Counted from the first letter of the stretch, positions 9,311 to 17,139 are shown. The stretch is 33,463 bases of DNA from Pseudobdellovibrionaceae bacterium (GCA_947449255.1 CANFQX010000025.1:1-33463); one strand, 5' to 3'. The notes: generated by a model from the sequence alone, not told the origin. A program made the numbers and translations.

Positions 9311-10771
9311 CTATTCAGCTCGGTAATTTGGCGCCTCTTTAGTGATGCTGACATCATGAACATGAGACTCCCTCAGACCTTGAGCACTGATCTGAACAAA
9401 CTTTGCTTTGAGCTGCAAATCATCAATATTTTTTGCACCCACATAGCCCATCCCTGATTTAAGGCCACCCACGAGTTGATGAATAATTCCACCTGCAGAG
9501 CCCTTGTAAGCGACTTTCCCCTCGATGCCTTCGGGGACTAATTTATCATTGTCTTCAACATCCATTTGCCCATAGCGATCTTTAGAACCTTTGGCCATGG
9601 CACCAATGCTGCCCATTCCTCGATAGGCTTTATAGCTTCGACCTTGAAATAGAATGGTTTCCCCTGGAGACTCTTCAGCCCCCGCCAATAAATTTCCAAT
9701 CATCACGGTATTTGCCCCAAGAGCCAGAGCTTTTGTGATATCTCCAGAAAATTTAATTCCACCATCGGCTATAATGGTCTTCCCAAGATTTTTCGCAGCC
9801 TTTGAACATTCCATAACCGCTGAAATTTGTGGCATCCCGACGCCAGCAACAACACGAGTTGTGCAGATGCTTCCAGGACCAACACCTATTTTTACAACAT
9901 CAGCGCCGGCTTCAATCAATGCAAGGGTGCCCTCTGAAGTCACAACATTTCCTGCAATAATAATAATGTCTTTGTGCTTTTGAGCTACATACTTAACCAT
10001 CTCAAGAACATTTTTAGAATGACCATGAGCTGTATCAATACAAATAACATCGGCCTTGGCTGCCACCAAACCTTCAACTCGATCTCTCGAATCAGCACCA
10101 ACACCAACAGCAGCTCCAACGAACAATCGGCCGTGTTGATCTTTTGTTGCTTGCGGATAATTTTTAGCTTTTTCAATATCTTTGATGGTAATGAGTCCCT
10201 TTAACTTCCCGTGATCATCGACAACTGGAAGTTTTTCAATTCGATATTGTTGAAGAATTTTTTTTGCTTCTTCTAGAGTGGTGCCCATTTTTGCAGTGAC
10301 TAAATTTTCTTTAGTCATAAGTTTACGAATGGGTTGATTAAAGTTTTCTTCAAATCGTAAATCTCGATTAGTCAAAATACCAACCAGAGTTCCATCGACA
10401 GTGATTGGCAAGCCACTGATTGAAAACCTTTCCATAATATTTACTGCTTCTTGCACTAAATGATCTGGCCCCAGAGTTAGCGGGTCCATAATCATCCCAC
10501 TTTCATATTTTTTTACCTTTTCAACTTCCAGAGCTTGTTGCTCTATGATGAGATTTTTATGGATAATTCCCAAACCACCAAATTGCGCTATCACACGCGC
10601 CGTTCGATTCTCAGTCACGGTGTCCATGGCCGCAGAAAGGATAGGGATATTCAAATATTTATCCCGCGCGAAGTAGGTTCTTGGAATCACTTCCGTGGGA
10701 GTTATTTCAGAGTACTGTGGAAGAAGAAGAATATCGTCAAATGTCAGAGCGTAAGGAATATTGCGTTCCAT
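9311..10771 (-). CDS. guaB: Inosine-5'-monophosphate dehydrogenase
   Basis: Oxidises IMP to XMP with NAD+, the committed step to GMP; its product feeds GuaA encoded next door. The protein has 486 residues. The TIM-barrel start is LTFDDILLLP, and two CBS domains are inserted at about 95-145 and 155-205 (GLPITVDGTLVGILTNRD, then LPVVDDHGKLKGLITIKD). The catalytic loop GPGSICTTR carries Cys303, and the flap contains YRGMGSIGAM. AGGAG lies 9 bases before the ATG, and a plausible promoter is found 30-58 bases upstream. The gene follows the gamma-carbonic-anhydrase-like gene after about 120 bp. Confidence 0.97.
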   Translation of the reverse strand: MERNIPYALTFDDILLLPQYSEITPTEVIPRTYFARDKYLNIPILSAAMDTVTENRTARVIAQFGGLGIIHKNLIIEQQALEVEKVKKYESGMIMDPLTLGPDHLVQEAVNIMERFSISGLPITVDGTLVGILTNRDLRFEENFNQPIRKLMTKENLVTAKMGTTLEEAKKILQQYRIEKLPVVDDHGKLKGLITIKDIEKAKNYPQATKDQHGRLFVGAAVGVGADSRDRVEGLVAAKADVICIDTAHGHSKNVLEMVKYVAQKHKDIIIIAGNVVTSEGTLALIEAGADVVKIGVGPGSICTTRVVAGVGMPQISAVMECSKAAKNLGKTIIADGGIKFSGDITKALALGANTVMIGNLLAGAEESPGETILFQGRSYKAYRGMGSIGAMAKGSKDRYGQMDVEDNDKLVPEGIEGKVAYKGSAGGIIHQLVGGLKSGMGYVGAKNIDDLQLKAKFVQISAQGLRESHVHDVSITKEAPNYRAE

Positions 10772-10800
10772 AATAAATAACTCCTGGAAGATTTTTTCTA

Positions 10801-10829
10801 ATTCTGAGGGGAATCAGCTCAGAGATCAA
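10801..10829 (-). promoter_or_regulatory. Candidate promoter of guaB
   Basis: Read on the minus strand, TTGATC (10829-10824) and CAGAAT (10806-10801) are 17 bp apart. This would start transcription near 10794, upstream of the AGGAG ribosome site at 10785-10781. Each hexamer matches the consensus at four of six positions. If used, it would give guaB-guaA-dnaE their own promoter besides that of miaB. Confidence 0.4.
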
Positions 10830-10892
10830 CCAGAAGTCTTTCAAAAAAACAATTTTAGCGCAGTGAAAGATAACTTCTTTCACATCATTTTT

Positions 10893-11402
10893 TTATTCGT
10901 ACCAAGTTTTATAGAGAAGATAGTTGTCTGCAGATTTCTCGAGCAGATCAACCTCTTGCTCGGTCAGCTCTCTTTTGATCTTTGCAGGTCGTCCCACAAC
11001 TAGACTTCGTGGCGGAATGACAGTGCCCTCAGTGATCAATGTGCCCGCTCCAATGAGGCAATGCTCTCCGATTCGAACTCCATCCATCAAAATACTACCC
11101 ATTCCAACCAGACTACCACGACCCACTTCACAGCCATGAAGCATCACGAGGTGACCAATCGTAACTCGGTCATGCAAGGTTGTTCCAAATTTTTTATAGG
11201 TTCCATGAATCACGGTTCCATCCTGGACGTTGACCTCTTTGCCAATACGAATTGGCATCACATCTCCACGAATGCAGACATTGTACCAAATGGAGGATCC
11301 TTCAGAAACAACAACATCACCAATAATTCGGGAATTATCAGCAATGAACACATTTTTCTCAATTTGCGGAGTGATTCCACGAATTGTAACCAAGGAACTC
11401 AT
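10893..11402 (-). CDS. Gamma-carbonic-anhydrase-like left-handed beta-helix protein (YrdA/PaaY family)
   Basis: A 169-residue hexapeptide-repeat protein. Repeats run from about residue 15 to 145 (for example NSRIIGDVVVSEGSSI and GCEVGRGSLVGMGSILM), forming a left-handed beta helix. The three zinc-ligand histidines of gamma carbonic anhydrases are seen at 66, 84 and 89 (VIHGTY, TIGHLVMLHGC). YrdA/PaaY family members bind metal and are usually trimeric. Some have weak carbonic anhydrase or thioesterase activity, so the true reaction is unknown. A GAGGG site precedes the ATG by 9 bases. It sits 25 bp downstream of the DUF151 gene in the leftward unit. Confidence 0.88.
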   Translation of the reverse strand: MSSLVTIRGITPQIEKNVFIADNSRIIGDVVVSEGSSIWYNVCIRGDVMPIRIGKEVNVQDGTVIHGTYKKFGTTLHDRVTIGHLVMLHGCEVGRGSLVGMGSILMDGVRIGEHCLIGAGTLITEGTVIPPRSLVVGRPAKIKRELTEQEVDLLEKSADNYLLYKTWYE

Positions 11403-11427
11403 GCTTTAGACCCTCTTAAAAAATCAC

Positions 11428-11985
11428 TTAATTTAAATAGCCTGGCTTATCCATAATAAAGCCCAGTGTCGCCTGCTTTTGCTCCCGGGCTTCCATCGCC
11501 GCGTTCATCACGCGAGATCGCCCAATGTAAGCTTTTGTCGCAAAAAGGGGCACGTTTAGATGTAAACACAAGGACATCACTTCATCAGCCCTCAATTTGA
11601 TCGAGTTCATCTCTTTATGACCACTCAAATAAAGGCGCAAATATTGATGAGAACCCCGAATCTCCACAAAAACGGCTTGCTTGATTTCCATATCCAAAGA
11701 CTGAAGCAGATTTTCTGTAAATCGATGCGGCGTGGACATGACCTTAGATTTATTATTTTGCGACATTGCGACACCCGCTTCAATGGGACTGATGGCTACT
11801 GGCAAAGTGTACTGATAGGTTTCATCTTTTAAAAGAAGCAATGGTCGTGCTGCATCCGTCGCCAAGGAGAGACCGTAAGGAAACAACTGCACCAGATTTT
11901 CTTGATGGAAAATCTCTTCTTCAAAGGACTCGTCAGCAAAAACGATCTGAGCATGCAAATGTTTAAAATCAAAAGTTTCTTTCAT
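11428..11985 (-). CDS. Bifunctional nuclease-fold (BFN/DUF151) family protein
   Basis: 185 residues. The central region matches the BFN/DUF151 pattern: 'ATDAARPLLLLKDE....LPVAISPIEAGVA' at about 45-75, and later a motif corresponding to the family's 'D.RPSDAi.LAl...PIy' (IKLRADEVMSLCLHLNVPLF, about 128-147). A plant member is a bifunctional nuclease and a Thermotoga structure is known, but in bacteria the role is not settled. It is cytoplasmic, with no signal peptide. The ATG overlaps the miaB stop by one base (TAATG), showing tight translational coupling. The variable C-terminal helix contains the string EAREQKQATLGF. Confidence 0.82.
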   Translation of the reverse strand: MKETFDFKHLHAQIVFADESFEEEIFHQENLVQLFPYGLSLATDAARPLLLLKDETYQYTLPVAISPIEAGVAMSQNNKSKVMSTPHRFTENLLQSLDMEIKQAVFVEIRGSHQYLRLYLSGHKEMNSIKLRADEVMSLCLHLNVPLFATKAYIGRSRVMNAAMEAREQKQATLGFIMDKPGYLN

Positions 11986-13439
11986 TATTGAACCAATTCT
12001 CCCCGGAATACTGCGGGAAACGCTTTCGTTATCTTAACATCTACGGTTTTTCCAATGAGATCCGGAGAACCCAAGAAATGAACCAGCTTATTGCTCGTGC
12101 TTCGGCCTTGGACTTTGCCAAATTCGCGATCAGCTTTTTCGACCAGTATTTTTAATATCTGCCCCTCGTAAGACTTCACCATTTCAAAGGCCATCGCATC
12201 GTGGGAATCAAATAAACGATTCAACCGCTCTGTTTTGACAGCCTCATCAATCTGATCTTCAAACTTAGCCGCTTTGGTGAATGGACGAGGCGAGTATTTA
12301 AATGCAAATATAGTCTCAAAACCAACTTCATGAACCAAATTGACAGTTTCCATAAAATCTTCCTCAGTTTCCCCAGGAAAGCCTACGATGATGTCCGTCG
12401 AAAGCACCAAGTTGGGAATGCTCTTTTTAAGCATTGCGATCTTTTCGAGATAATGTTCCCGCGTGTAATTGCGATTCATTCGATCAAGAACTCGAGAACT
12501 CCCACTTTGACATGGCAAATGGACATATTCCATAATTTTAGTGTTATGCAAAGCCATGGTGTCTGCTAATTTTTGATTGAAATCCTTAGGATGAGAAGTA
12601 GTAAAACGAATTCTTTCAATATCTGTTTCTGTGGCGACGGCAGCCATCAAATCAGCAAAATCAATCCCACTGTCTTTGTAGGAATTCACATTCTGACCCA
12701 ACAGTGTCACTTCTTTTACACCACGCTGAATGAGGGTTCGAACGTCAGCTAAAATATGTTGCAAGGGACGGGATTTTTCTCGGCCTCGAGTGTAAGGCAC
12801 AACACAAAAAGTACAAAAATTATCACAGCCTTTAGCAATATTCACGAAAGTTGCCACTCCAGGATTTCTAACCAAGGTTTCAACATGATAAGGCGCTCTG
12901 TGTTCAAACTTTGCGCTGATGCGTTTTGTTTTATCTGTGTAAATTTGTGCCACTAACTGGGGAAGATTATCAATTTGATCCGTGCCAAAAACAAAATCAA
13001 TCATGGGCTGAGTTTTAATTAGATTTTCTTTCTCTTGTTGACCTACGCAGCCACCAACACCAATTTTTAGATCTGGTTTTTTATCTTTCAGTTTTCGAAA
13101 AGTACCCACTTCAGAATAAACCTTGTGGACAGCCTTTTCCCGAATGCTGCAAGAATTGACCAAAATCAAATCCGCTTCTTCTGGCGTCTGCACTGGTACA
13201 AAATTCTGCATCTCCAAGAGAGAGTACATTCTTTCAGAATCGTTCACATTCATCTGACAGCCGTAAGTTGAAATGTAAACACCTCGGCCTGCGCCGACAT
13301 CCTGATTGACCTTTTCTGCGGGCTCAGCACCTAGATTTTCTTCAATGAGGGATTGAAAACTGTCCTCTGAAGAATGATGATGTTCGTTTAAATTTGAATC
13401 TTGCATTAGATCTTCATTCTGTGAGCTTTGATCAACCAC
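11985..13439 (-). CDS. miaB: tRNA-2-methylthio-N6-dimethylallyladenosine synthase
   Basis: Radical SAM methylthiotransferase that turns i6A37 into ms2i6A37 in tRNAs reading U-starting codons. The N-terminal UPF0004 domain has the cluster-binding cysteines in YGCQMN, VNSCSIRE and GGCVGQQ (Cys61, 97 and 131 from the start used here). The radical SAM motif CDNFCTFC supplies Cys205, 209 and 212. A C-terminal TRAM domain (about 415-484) binds RNA. The frame extends to an ATG at 13467-13469, but a near-consensus promoter at 13472-13500 would start the mRNA at about 13465, downstream of that ATG. The GTG at 13437-13439 has AGAGG exactly 7 bases upstream and is preferred, giving 484 residues. An Asp/Glu/His-rich N-terminal extension of about 50 residues precedes the usual MiaB start. 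Confidence 0.95.
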   Translation of the reverse strand: MVDQSSQNEDLMQDSNLNEHHHSSEDSFQSLIEENLGAEPAEKVNQDVGAGRGVYISTYGCQMNVNDSERMYSLLEMQNFVPVQTPEEADLILVNSCSIREKAVHKVYSEVGTFRKLKDKKPDLKIGVGGCVGQQEKENLIKTQPMIDFVFGTDQIDNLPQLVAQIYTDKTKRISAKFEHRAPYHVETLVRNPGVATFVNIAKGCDNFCTFCVVPYTRGREKSRPLQHILADVRTLIQRGVKEVTLLGQNVNSYKDSGIDFADLMAAVATETDIERIRFTTSHPKDFNQKLADTMALHNTKIMEYVHLPCQSGSSRVLDRMNRNYTREHYLEKIAMLKKSIPNLVLSTDIIVGFPGETEEDFMETVNLVHEVGFETIFAFKYSPRPFTKAAKFEDQIDEAVKTERLNRLFDSHDAMAFEMVKSYEGQILKILVEKADREFGKVQGRSTSNKLVHFLGSPDLIGKTVDVKITKAFPAVFRGELVQ

Positions 13440-13471
13440 GACTTTACCTCTTGTGTCCTTAAAGATCATGA

Positions 13472-13500
13472 GTTATAAACAGAAGCCTTAAAAATGTCAA
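13472..13500 (-). promoter_or_regulatory. Strong sigma-70-type promoter of the miaB operon
   Basis: On the minus strand, TTGACA (13500-13495) and TATAAC (13477-13472) are separated by exactly 17 bp. Transcription would begin near 13465, giving a leader of about 26 bases before the GTG start of miaB at 13439. This promoter rules out the upstream ATG at 13469 as the start on this transcript. It lies in the 52-82 bp gap between miaB and the divergent gene at 13522. Confidence 0.75.
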
Positions 13501-13521
13501 AGTTCGAGGAAGGCCTCAGAG

Positions 13522-14157
13522 ATGAATCCAAGACTAAAATCCTCTAAAAAGTGGACTAACTTTCCTAAAGATTACTCAGATCAAATACAAGCGGTTTTCA
13601 AAGAGAACTTCGGGTCCTATTTTGATGAAACAACTGCTGAATTGCTCGTTGAGGGTCGAATTTATCCCGAAGAAATTATGCTTCGCATTGAGTTTTGCGA
13701 AAAAGGGCGCCTAGCGCATGCTAATTTTGAAGTTTCAATCAACTATTCCCAGGAAACTGAAGAGGCTATCGCCCGCATTCACAGCTGCGTAGATGCCGCT
13801 GCAAGCATGATGATGGAGTATTTTGAACAAGAGGGTGACGTGGACTTCCCTTACTCCTGGAAGGATTTTACCTTCCAGGGCAAAAAAGTATACCTCAGAT
13901 TCTCTTCAGCAAACGCAAACCTAGAGGCTGAGGCCAACAAGCTCTTGGGACTTCACTCTGAAGGCCTTCTCAACGAAGAAGATGAAGCTGCTGATGATGC
14001 GCTTGCTTATGCTGAACACAGCGAAGAGCTGTCTCCTCCTCGAGATGAGGAGGAGGATGAAGAGAGCGAAGAGTCTGACCTTGATGACGAAGATGACAAT
14101 TCTGATTCCAATGAACCTAGAATGTTTGGTGGAAATAAAAAACGTCGGCTTCAGTAG
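13522..14157 (+). CDS. Unknown protein with long acidic C-terminal tail
   Basis: 211 residues, no signal peptide. Residues 1-145 form a compact-looking domain with two clear strands (EEIMLRIEFCE, ANFEVSINYS) and an amphipathic helix (IARIHSCVDAAASMMMEYFEQ, split here by family-neutral composition). A conserved-looking FPYSWKDFTFQGKKVYLRFS segment follows. Residues 160-205 are almost entirely Asp, Glu and Ser, and the end is basic (KKRRLQ). I do not recognise the family. Acidic tails of this kind occur in proteins that bind basic partners; that is only suggestive. A purine-rich GAGGAAGG lies 11-18 bases before the ATG. It is divergent from miaB, and the long hairpin element begins 36 bases after its stop. 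Confidence 0.7.
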   Translation: MNPRLKSSKKWTNFPKDYSDQIQAVFKENFGSYFDETTAELLVEGRIYPEEIMLRIEFCEKGRLAHANFEVSINYSQETEEAIARIHSCVDAAASMMMEYFEQEGDVDFPYSWKDFTFQGKKVYLRFSSANANLEAEANKLLGLHSEGLLNEEDEAADDALAYAEHSEELSPPRDEEEDEESEESDLDDEDDNSDSNEPRMFGGNKKRRLQ

Positions 14158-14192
14158 GGATTTGTTTAAAACATACCGCCATTTGTTATTCT

Positions 14193-14282
14193 GATTTTAT
14201 TCAGCTGCTCTGGGGTTATTCGGCCGTCTGGCCATCCTGAGCGGCCAGATGATGTCATACCGAGAGCAGCTGTAATAAAATC
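14193..14282. ncRNA. Long imperfect hairpin, candidate structured RNA or small repeat element
   Basis: The outer arms GATTTTATTCAGCTGCTCT (14193-14211) and its complement at 14263-14282 pair over 19 bp with a single bulged T. Inside, TCTGGCC (14227-14233) pairs with GGCCAGA (14243-14249) around a 9-base loop, extendable by a G-T and a C-G pair. GG at 14213-14214 can also pair with CC at 14260-14261. It is not an intrinsic terminator: no T-run follows on either strand. A weak promoter-like TTGTTT / TGTTAT pair (14162-14189, 16 bp spacing) would start a rightward RNA near 14196, at the base of the stem, and the terminator at 14346-14380 would end it at about 185 bases. No second copy is seen in the window. 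It may instead be a palindromic repeat or MITE-like relic. Confidence 0.45.
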
Positions 14283-14345
14283 CAAACAAGAGACCTGATC
14301 TAAAACCCTTAAAGAAACTTCAATGACCAGGCATATAAATCAAAT

Positions 14346-14380
14346 AAAAAAAAGGATGCTTCTTGAAGCATCCTTTTTTT
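14346..14380. terminator. Two-way intrinsic terminator
   Basis: A perfect 8-bp stem, GGATGCTT (14354-14361) with AAGCATCC (14366-14373), has a 4-base loop CTTG and is flanked by an A-run on the left and a T-run on the right. It ends leftward transcription of the nuclease gene (stop at 14409) and rightward transcription from 13522 or from the hairpin element. Confidence 0.85.
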
Positions 14381-14408
14381 AAATTTAATTAAGTTCAAAC
14401 TTTAAAGA

Positions 14409-14906
14409 TTAAAGCGACTCAACCTTAGCAATAATCGCTGGCACTTGATCAAGATGGGCTTTACCTTGCATGATCAACTCAACAGCTGTTTTTTGAAGGA
14501 GTTTCCCTTCGCTCATTTTCAGACAAAGAAGTGGTTCGAGAGGATCTGTGATTTTATAAACGCTCTCATGTTGTGGCCAAAGATTTTTAAAATCATTTGA
14601 TCCACCCATGCACAATGGAATGTAATGATCAATTTTGAAAGACATACGATTCATAGATCGTGTTCGGAAGCCCAATTGATCATAGGCCACGAAAATATCT
14701 TTTTTCAAATCAGTGCTTACATTGCGATTGCAATATTTGATTTGCTCAGGATATCGAAGTGCGTCCGGAGTTGAGCACAAAACCCCTGGAGTTAGAGTTG
14801 CATCGGGCCCCTTAGGAAAGGCATCATTTGCCTGAGCCAAGAAGGCGCTAAAAGATACTAAGGAAACAAGGATTAAAGACGTGATTCGCTTCAAGTTCTG
14901 ATTCAT
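14409..14906 (-). CDS. Exported HNH-type nuclease-like protein
   Basis: 165 residues. A clear signal peptide (basic NLKRI, hydrophobic core, cut after about AQA at residue 27) sends it to the periplasm or outside. The motif DHYIPLCMGGSND followed by KNLWPQH (about residues 103-125) is the HNH/beta-beta-alpha metal pattern seen in small secreted HNH proteins: D-H, then G-G, then N-L-W-P-x-H. Four cysteines in the mature part could form disulfides. Cutting of DNA is inferred; the protein could be degenerate. GGAG lies 6 bases before ATG 14906, which fits the signal peptide better than the ATG at 14930. Terminators flank the gene on both sides, so it is a single-gene unit. Confidence 0.75.
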   Translation of the reverse strand: MNQNLKRITSLILVSLVSFSAFLAQANDAFPKGPDATLTPGVLCSTPDALRYPEQIKYCNRNVSTDLKKDIFVAYDQLGFRTRSMNRMSFKIDHYIPLCMGGSNDFKNLWPQHESVYKITDPLEPLLCLKMSEGKLLQKTAVELIMQGKAHLDQVPAIIAKVESL

Positions 14907-15024
14907 TTTTTTCTCCAAATAGTCCGTCATTTATGGCGACGGGTAGAAACTTCGGACCTTATCTCCGATATATATTTGATAACTGGGCTTACAGGTATCA
15001 GGGCCTTTTCCTTTTTTCAACGGT

Positions 15025-15060
15025 AAAAAAAAGCCTGCAAATTTAACGCAGGCTTTTTTA
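15025..15060 (-). terminator. Intrinsic terminator after the H1-like gene
   Basis: The stem AAGCCTGC (15031-15038) with GCAGGCTT (15048-15055) has a 9-base loop and A/T runs on both sides. It lies 42 bases past the stop of the leftward gene at 15102-16058. The structure is symmetrical and could act both ways. Confidence 0.8.
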
Positions 15061-15101
15061 AAAACTTACTTTTATTTATAATAATCTACAATGCCAGCGA
15101 A

Positions 15102-16058
15102 TTAATATTCATCCTCATCGACAGAACCAGTGCTTTCTCCAACACCACGAACTTCTTCAATAAATGCACTATTATCCTCTTCGAAGTCGTTCTCATTTGC
15201 AGATTCATCGATTTCAAGCTCCTGAATTGCAGACAAAAAGTCCTTTTCAGTGCGCAAATCACGGCGAATCATCTCCAAGAACTTATCTGGATACCGAGCT
15301 GTCAACTCTTCAACATAGCGTTCCAGCTTTCCATCCACGAGAATTTTCTTCCGAACCTGAATTTTTTTCCAAAACATCAGATAATGGAATCGGCAGTAAA
15401 TATCAACAATCGCAATTTGATCGCAATCCCGAGCTCTGCAGTAGCGTCGCCCTTCAGCATCAGTCAGAACGATCTCTTCATCAGCCTTATTTTTTTCTTC
15501 TGATGTCCACTCTTCAATGACTTCGATATCTTCATCAGCTTCCTCGACAGCCTTGAGTTCTTCCTCATACTCGCCGATTTCATCGCCCATCATATCTTCT
15601 TCATCAGCAATAAAAGAATCTTCAAGGTCTGTTTCGTCCTTTTCTTTTTCTTTCACTTTGCCTTTAATTTTCTTTATTGGTTTTGCATCTTTTTTAAGGG
15701 CTGATTTGTCTTCCAACAAAACCGGAGCTGCAACGACCTTTTCAGGGGCCTTTTTTACAGACTGCTCTTTGATGGGCTCGACACTGACTGGCTTAGAAGT
15801 TTTTTGAACCAAGGGTTTGCTGACTTTGACCTCAGGCTTGGATACAACTTTCTTCTTAATGTCAGGTTTTTTCATGACCTTCAGAGGAGTGGCCTTTTCA
15901 GCCTTAGTCTTAACTATAGTCTTTGAAGCTGCCTTCTTAACAGGAGCAGGTTTAGCTGCCGCCTTGAAGGGAGACTTCTTTGCATTTTTATCTGCAGATT
16001 TCCTTGAAGTTTTAACGACAGGCTTTGCTGCGGATTTCTTTTTTACGATTTTTGCCAT
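15102..16058 (-). CDS. Histone H1-like basic tail protein with acidic linker and zinc-finger-like motif
   Basis: 318 residues in three zones. Residues 1-140 are Lys/Ala/Pro/Val-rich, very like histone H1 C-terminal tails (repeated KKP, KAA, KPV). Residues 141-200 are strongly acidic. At 207-225 the spacing C-x4-C-x9-C-x2-H (YCRARDC, then YCRFHY) matches a small zinc-binding motif common in DNA-processing and HNH-associated proteins. It is followed by a helical region to about 280 (basic KKIQVRKK, then ELTARYPDKFLEMIRRDL) and an acidic end. A nucleoid or RNA-binding role is inferred from the tail; no named family is certain. The ribosome site is weak (TAGGT about 7 bases upstream). It has its own terminator and is 73 bp downstream of the DUF4097-like gene. 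Confidence 0.72.
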   Translation of the reverse strand: MAKIVKKKSAAKPVVKTSRKSADKNAKKSPFKAAAKPAPVKKAASKTIVKTKAEKATPLKVMKKPDIKKKVVSKPEVKVSKPLVQKTSKPVSVEPIKEQSVKKAPEKVVAAPVLLEDKSALKKDAKPIKKIKGKVKEKEKDETDLEDSFIADEEDMMGDEIGEYEEELKAVEEADEDIEVIEEWTSEEKNKADEEIVLTDAEGRRYCRARDCDQIAIVDIYCRFHYLMFWKKIQVRKKILVDGKLERYVEELTARYPDKFLEMIRRDLRTEKDFLSAIQELEIDESANENDFEEDNSAFIEEVRGVGESTGSVDEDEY

Positions 16059-16131
16059 AATTCTACCTAGCTGCTATTAAGAGACAACTTACAAGCTGTG
16101 AATCATTTAAGATACAGTGTCAACTCATTAT

Positions 16132-17139
16132 TTACTTTACAAGAATGACACCCTCTTGACTGCTTACAGTAATAGTTCCACGTTGAGCCTCACCTCTGAG
16201 GCGGCCTTTGACATTTTTTTCTGAACTTTGCTTGTTTACACGGAGTTCACTGGGTACAAAAATATCACCATCTAAATTTGACAAATTGACGCTCGACCCC
16301 GAACCCGGCGAAGTCTGAATTTGAATGCGACCAGCTTTTGATTTCACATCCAACTCTGTATCCAAAGCCAACTGTATATTCACGCTGCCTTCCTGATTTT
16401 GACCATCGATCCGTCCAAGAAATTCCTGAATGTTCAAGGCCCCTTTTCCATTTTCGAAAGCAAGCGCGCCCCCACTTTGGATGATTTTGACTGGCCCACT
16501 GCGGCTATTCACTGAGCAAAAACCTTGGGCCTTCTCGACATTCAAAGGACCGGCGAACAGGCTGGCCTCAATATCTCCCTGAATATTTTTAAGGCTTGAA
16601 ATCCCCGTGTAGGAATCCAAATGAATCTTACCAATATGATCTTGAATGTTCACATCGCCTTTTTGAATAAAAACAAAGAGCCCTCCAGCGCCACCTGTCG
16701 AGGAAAATCGCCCTCGCGACAAAGCAACTTTCAAATCTTTGCTCCATTTTTGAGCAACAACAGCACCATTTTGCAGGTGAATTTCCGCTGGGATAGCTAA
16801 GCTCGTGATTTCAATTTTTTTGGCGGGACCGCTATTTTTTAAGATGGCAGCCATCCACTCTTTTTTTCCTTCAAATTCGTTCATTTGAATTTCAATCACA
16901 TTGTCCTTTTTGGTCAACACGAACTGCCCTTCCGCGGGAGTTCCTTCTATCCCAGTGATTTTCAATGTGCGAGCGCCGGGGCTGGAGATCAACTGCACTT
17001 GCGCTTCGACGCCTTTAATCAAGAGACGATCCCCTTCTTGAACGGGTGTCGCAAAAGTTCCAGCGCTGGCAGGAACGATCATTAATTGAAGCAATCTTGG
17101 CAAACTCAAAGAAGCAAGAACCATTGTGAACGCTGACAT
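16132..17139 (-). CDS. Exported DUF4097-like beta-solenoid protein
   Basis: 335 residues with an N-terminal hydrophobic export signal (to about residue 28, ASA|GTFA). The rest is repetitive beta structure with short rungs such as IQDHIGKIHLDSYTG, SLKNIQGDIEASLFAG and VNSRSGPVKIIQSGG, the pattern of DUF4097/putative adhesin domains that form right-handed beta helices. Function of this family is mostly unknown; some members are envelope-stress linked. There is a single Cys near residue 208. AGGAG lies 7 bases upstream of the ATG. It is divergent from the thiolase operon with 141 bp between. Confidence 0.68.
   Translation of the reverse strand: MSAFTMVLASLSLPRLLQLMIVPASAGTFATPVQEGDRLLIKGVEAQVQLISSPGARTLKITGIEGTPAEGQFVLTKKDNVIEIQMNEFEGKKEWMAAILKNSGPAKKIEITSLAIPAEIHLQNGAVVAQKWSKDLKVALSRGRFSSTGGAGGLFVFIQKGDVNIQDHIGKIHLDSYTGISSLKNIQGDIEASLFAGPLNVEKAQGFCSVNSRSGPVKIIQSGGALAFENGKGALNIQEFLGRIDGQNQEGSVNIQLALDTELDVKSKAGRIQIQTSPGSGSSVNLSNLDGDIFVPSELRVNKQSSEKNVKGRLRGEAQRGTITVSSQEGVILVK

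Noticed and set aside
10863-10883. Hairpin GTGAAAG/CTTTCAC between the gamma-CA-like gene and guaB
   Set aside because: In the leftward direction no T-run follows, so it does not explain termination; the T-run lies on the wrong side for the genes here.
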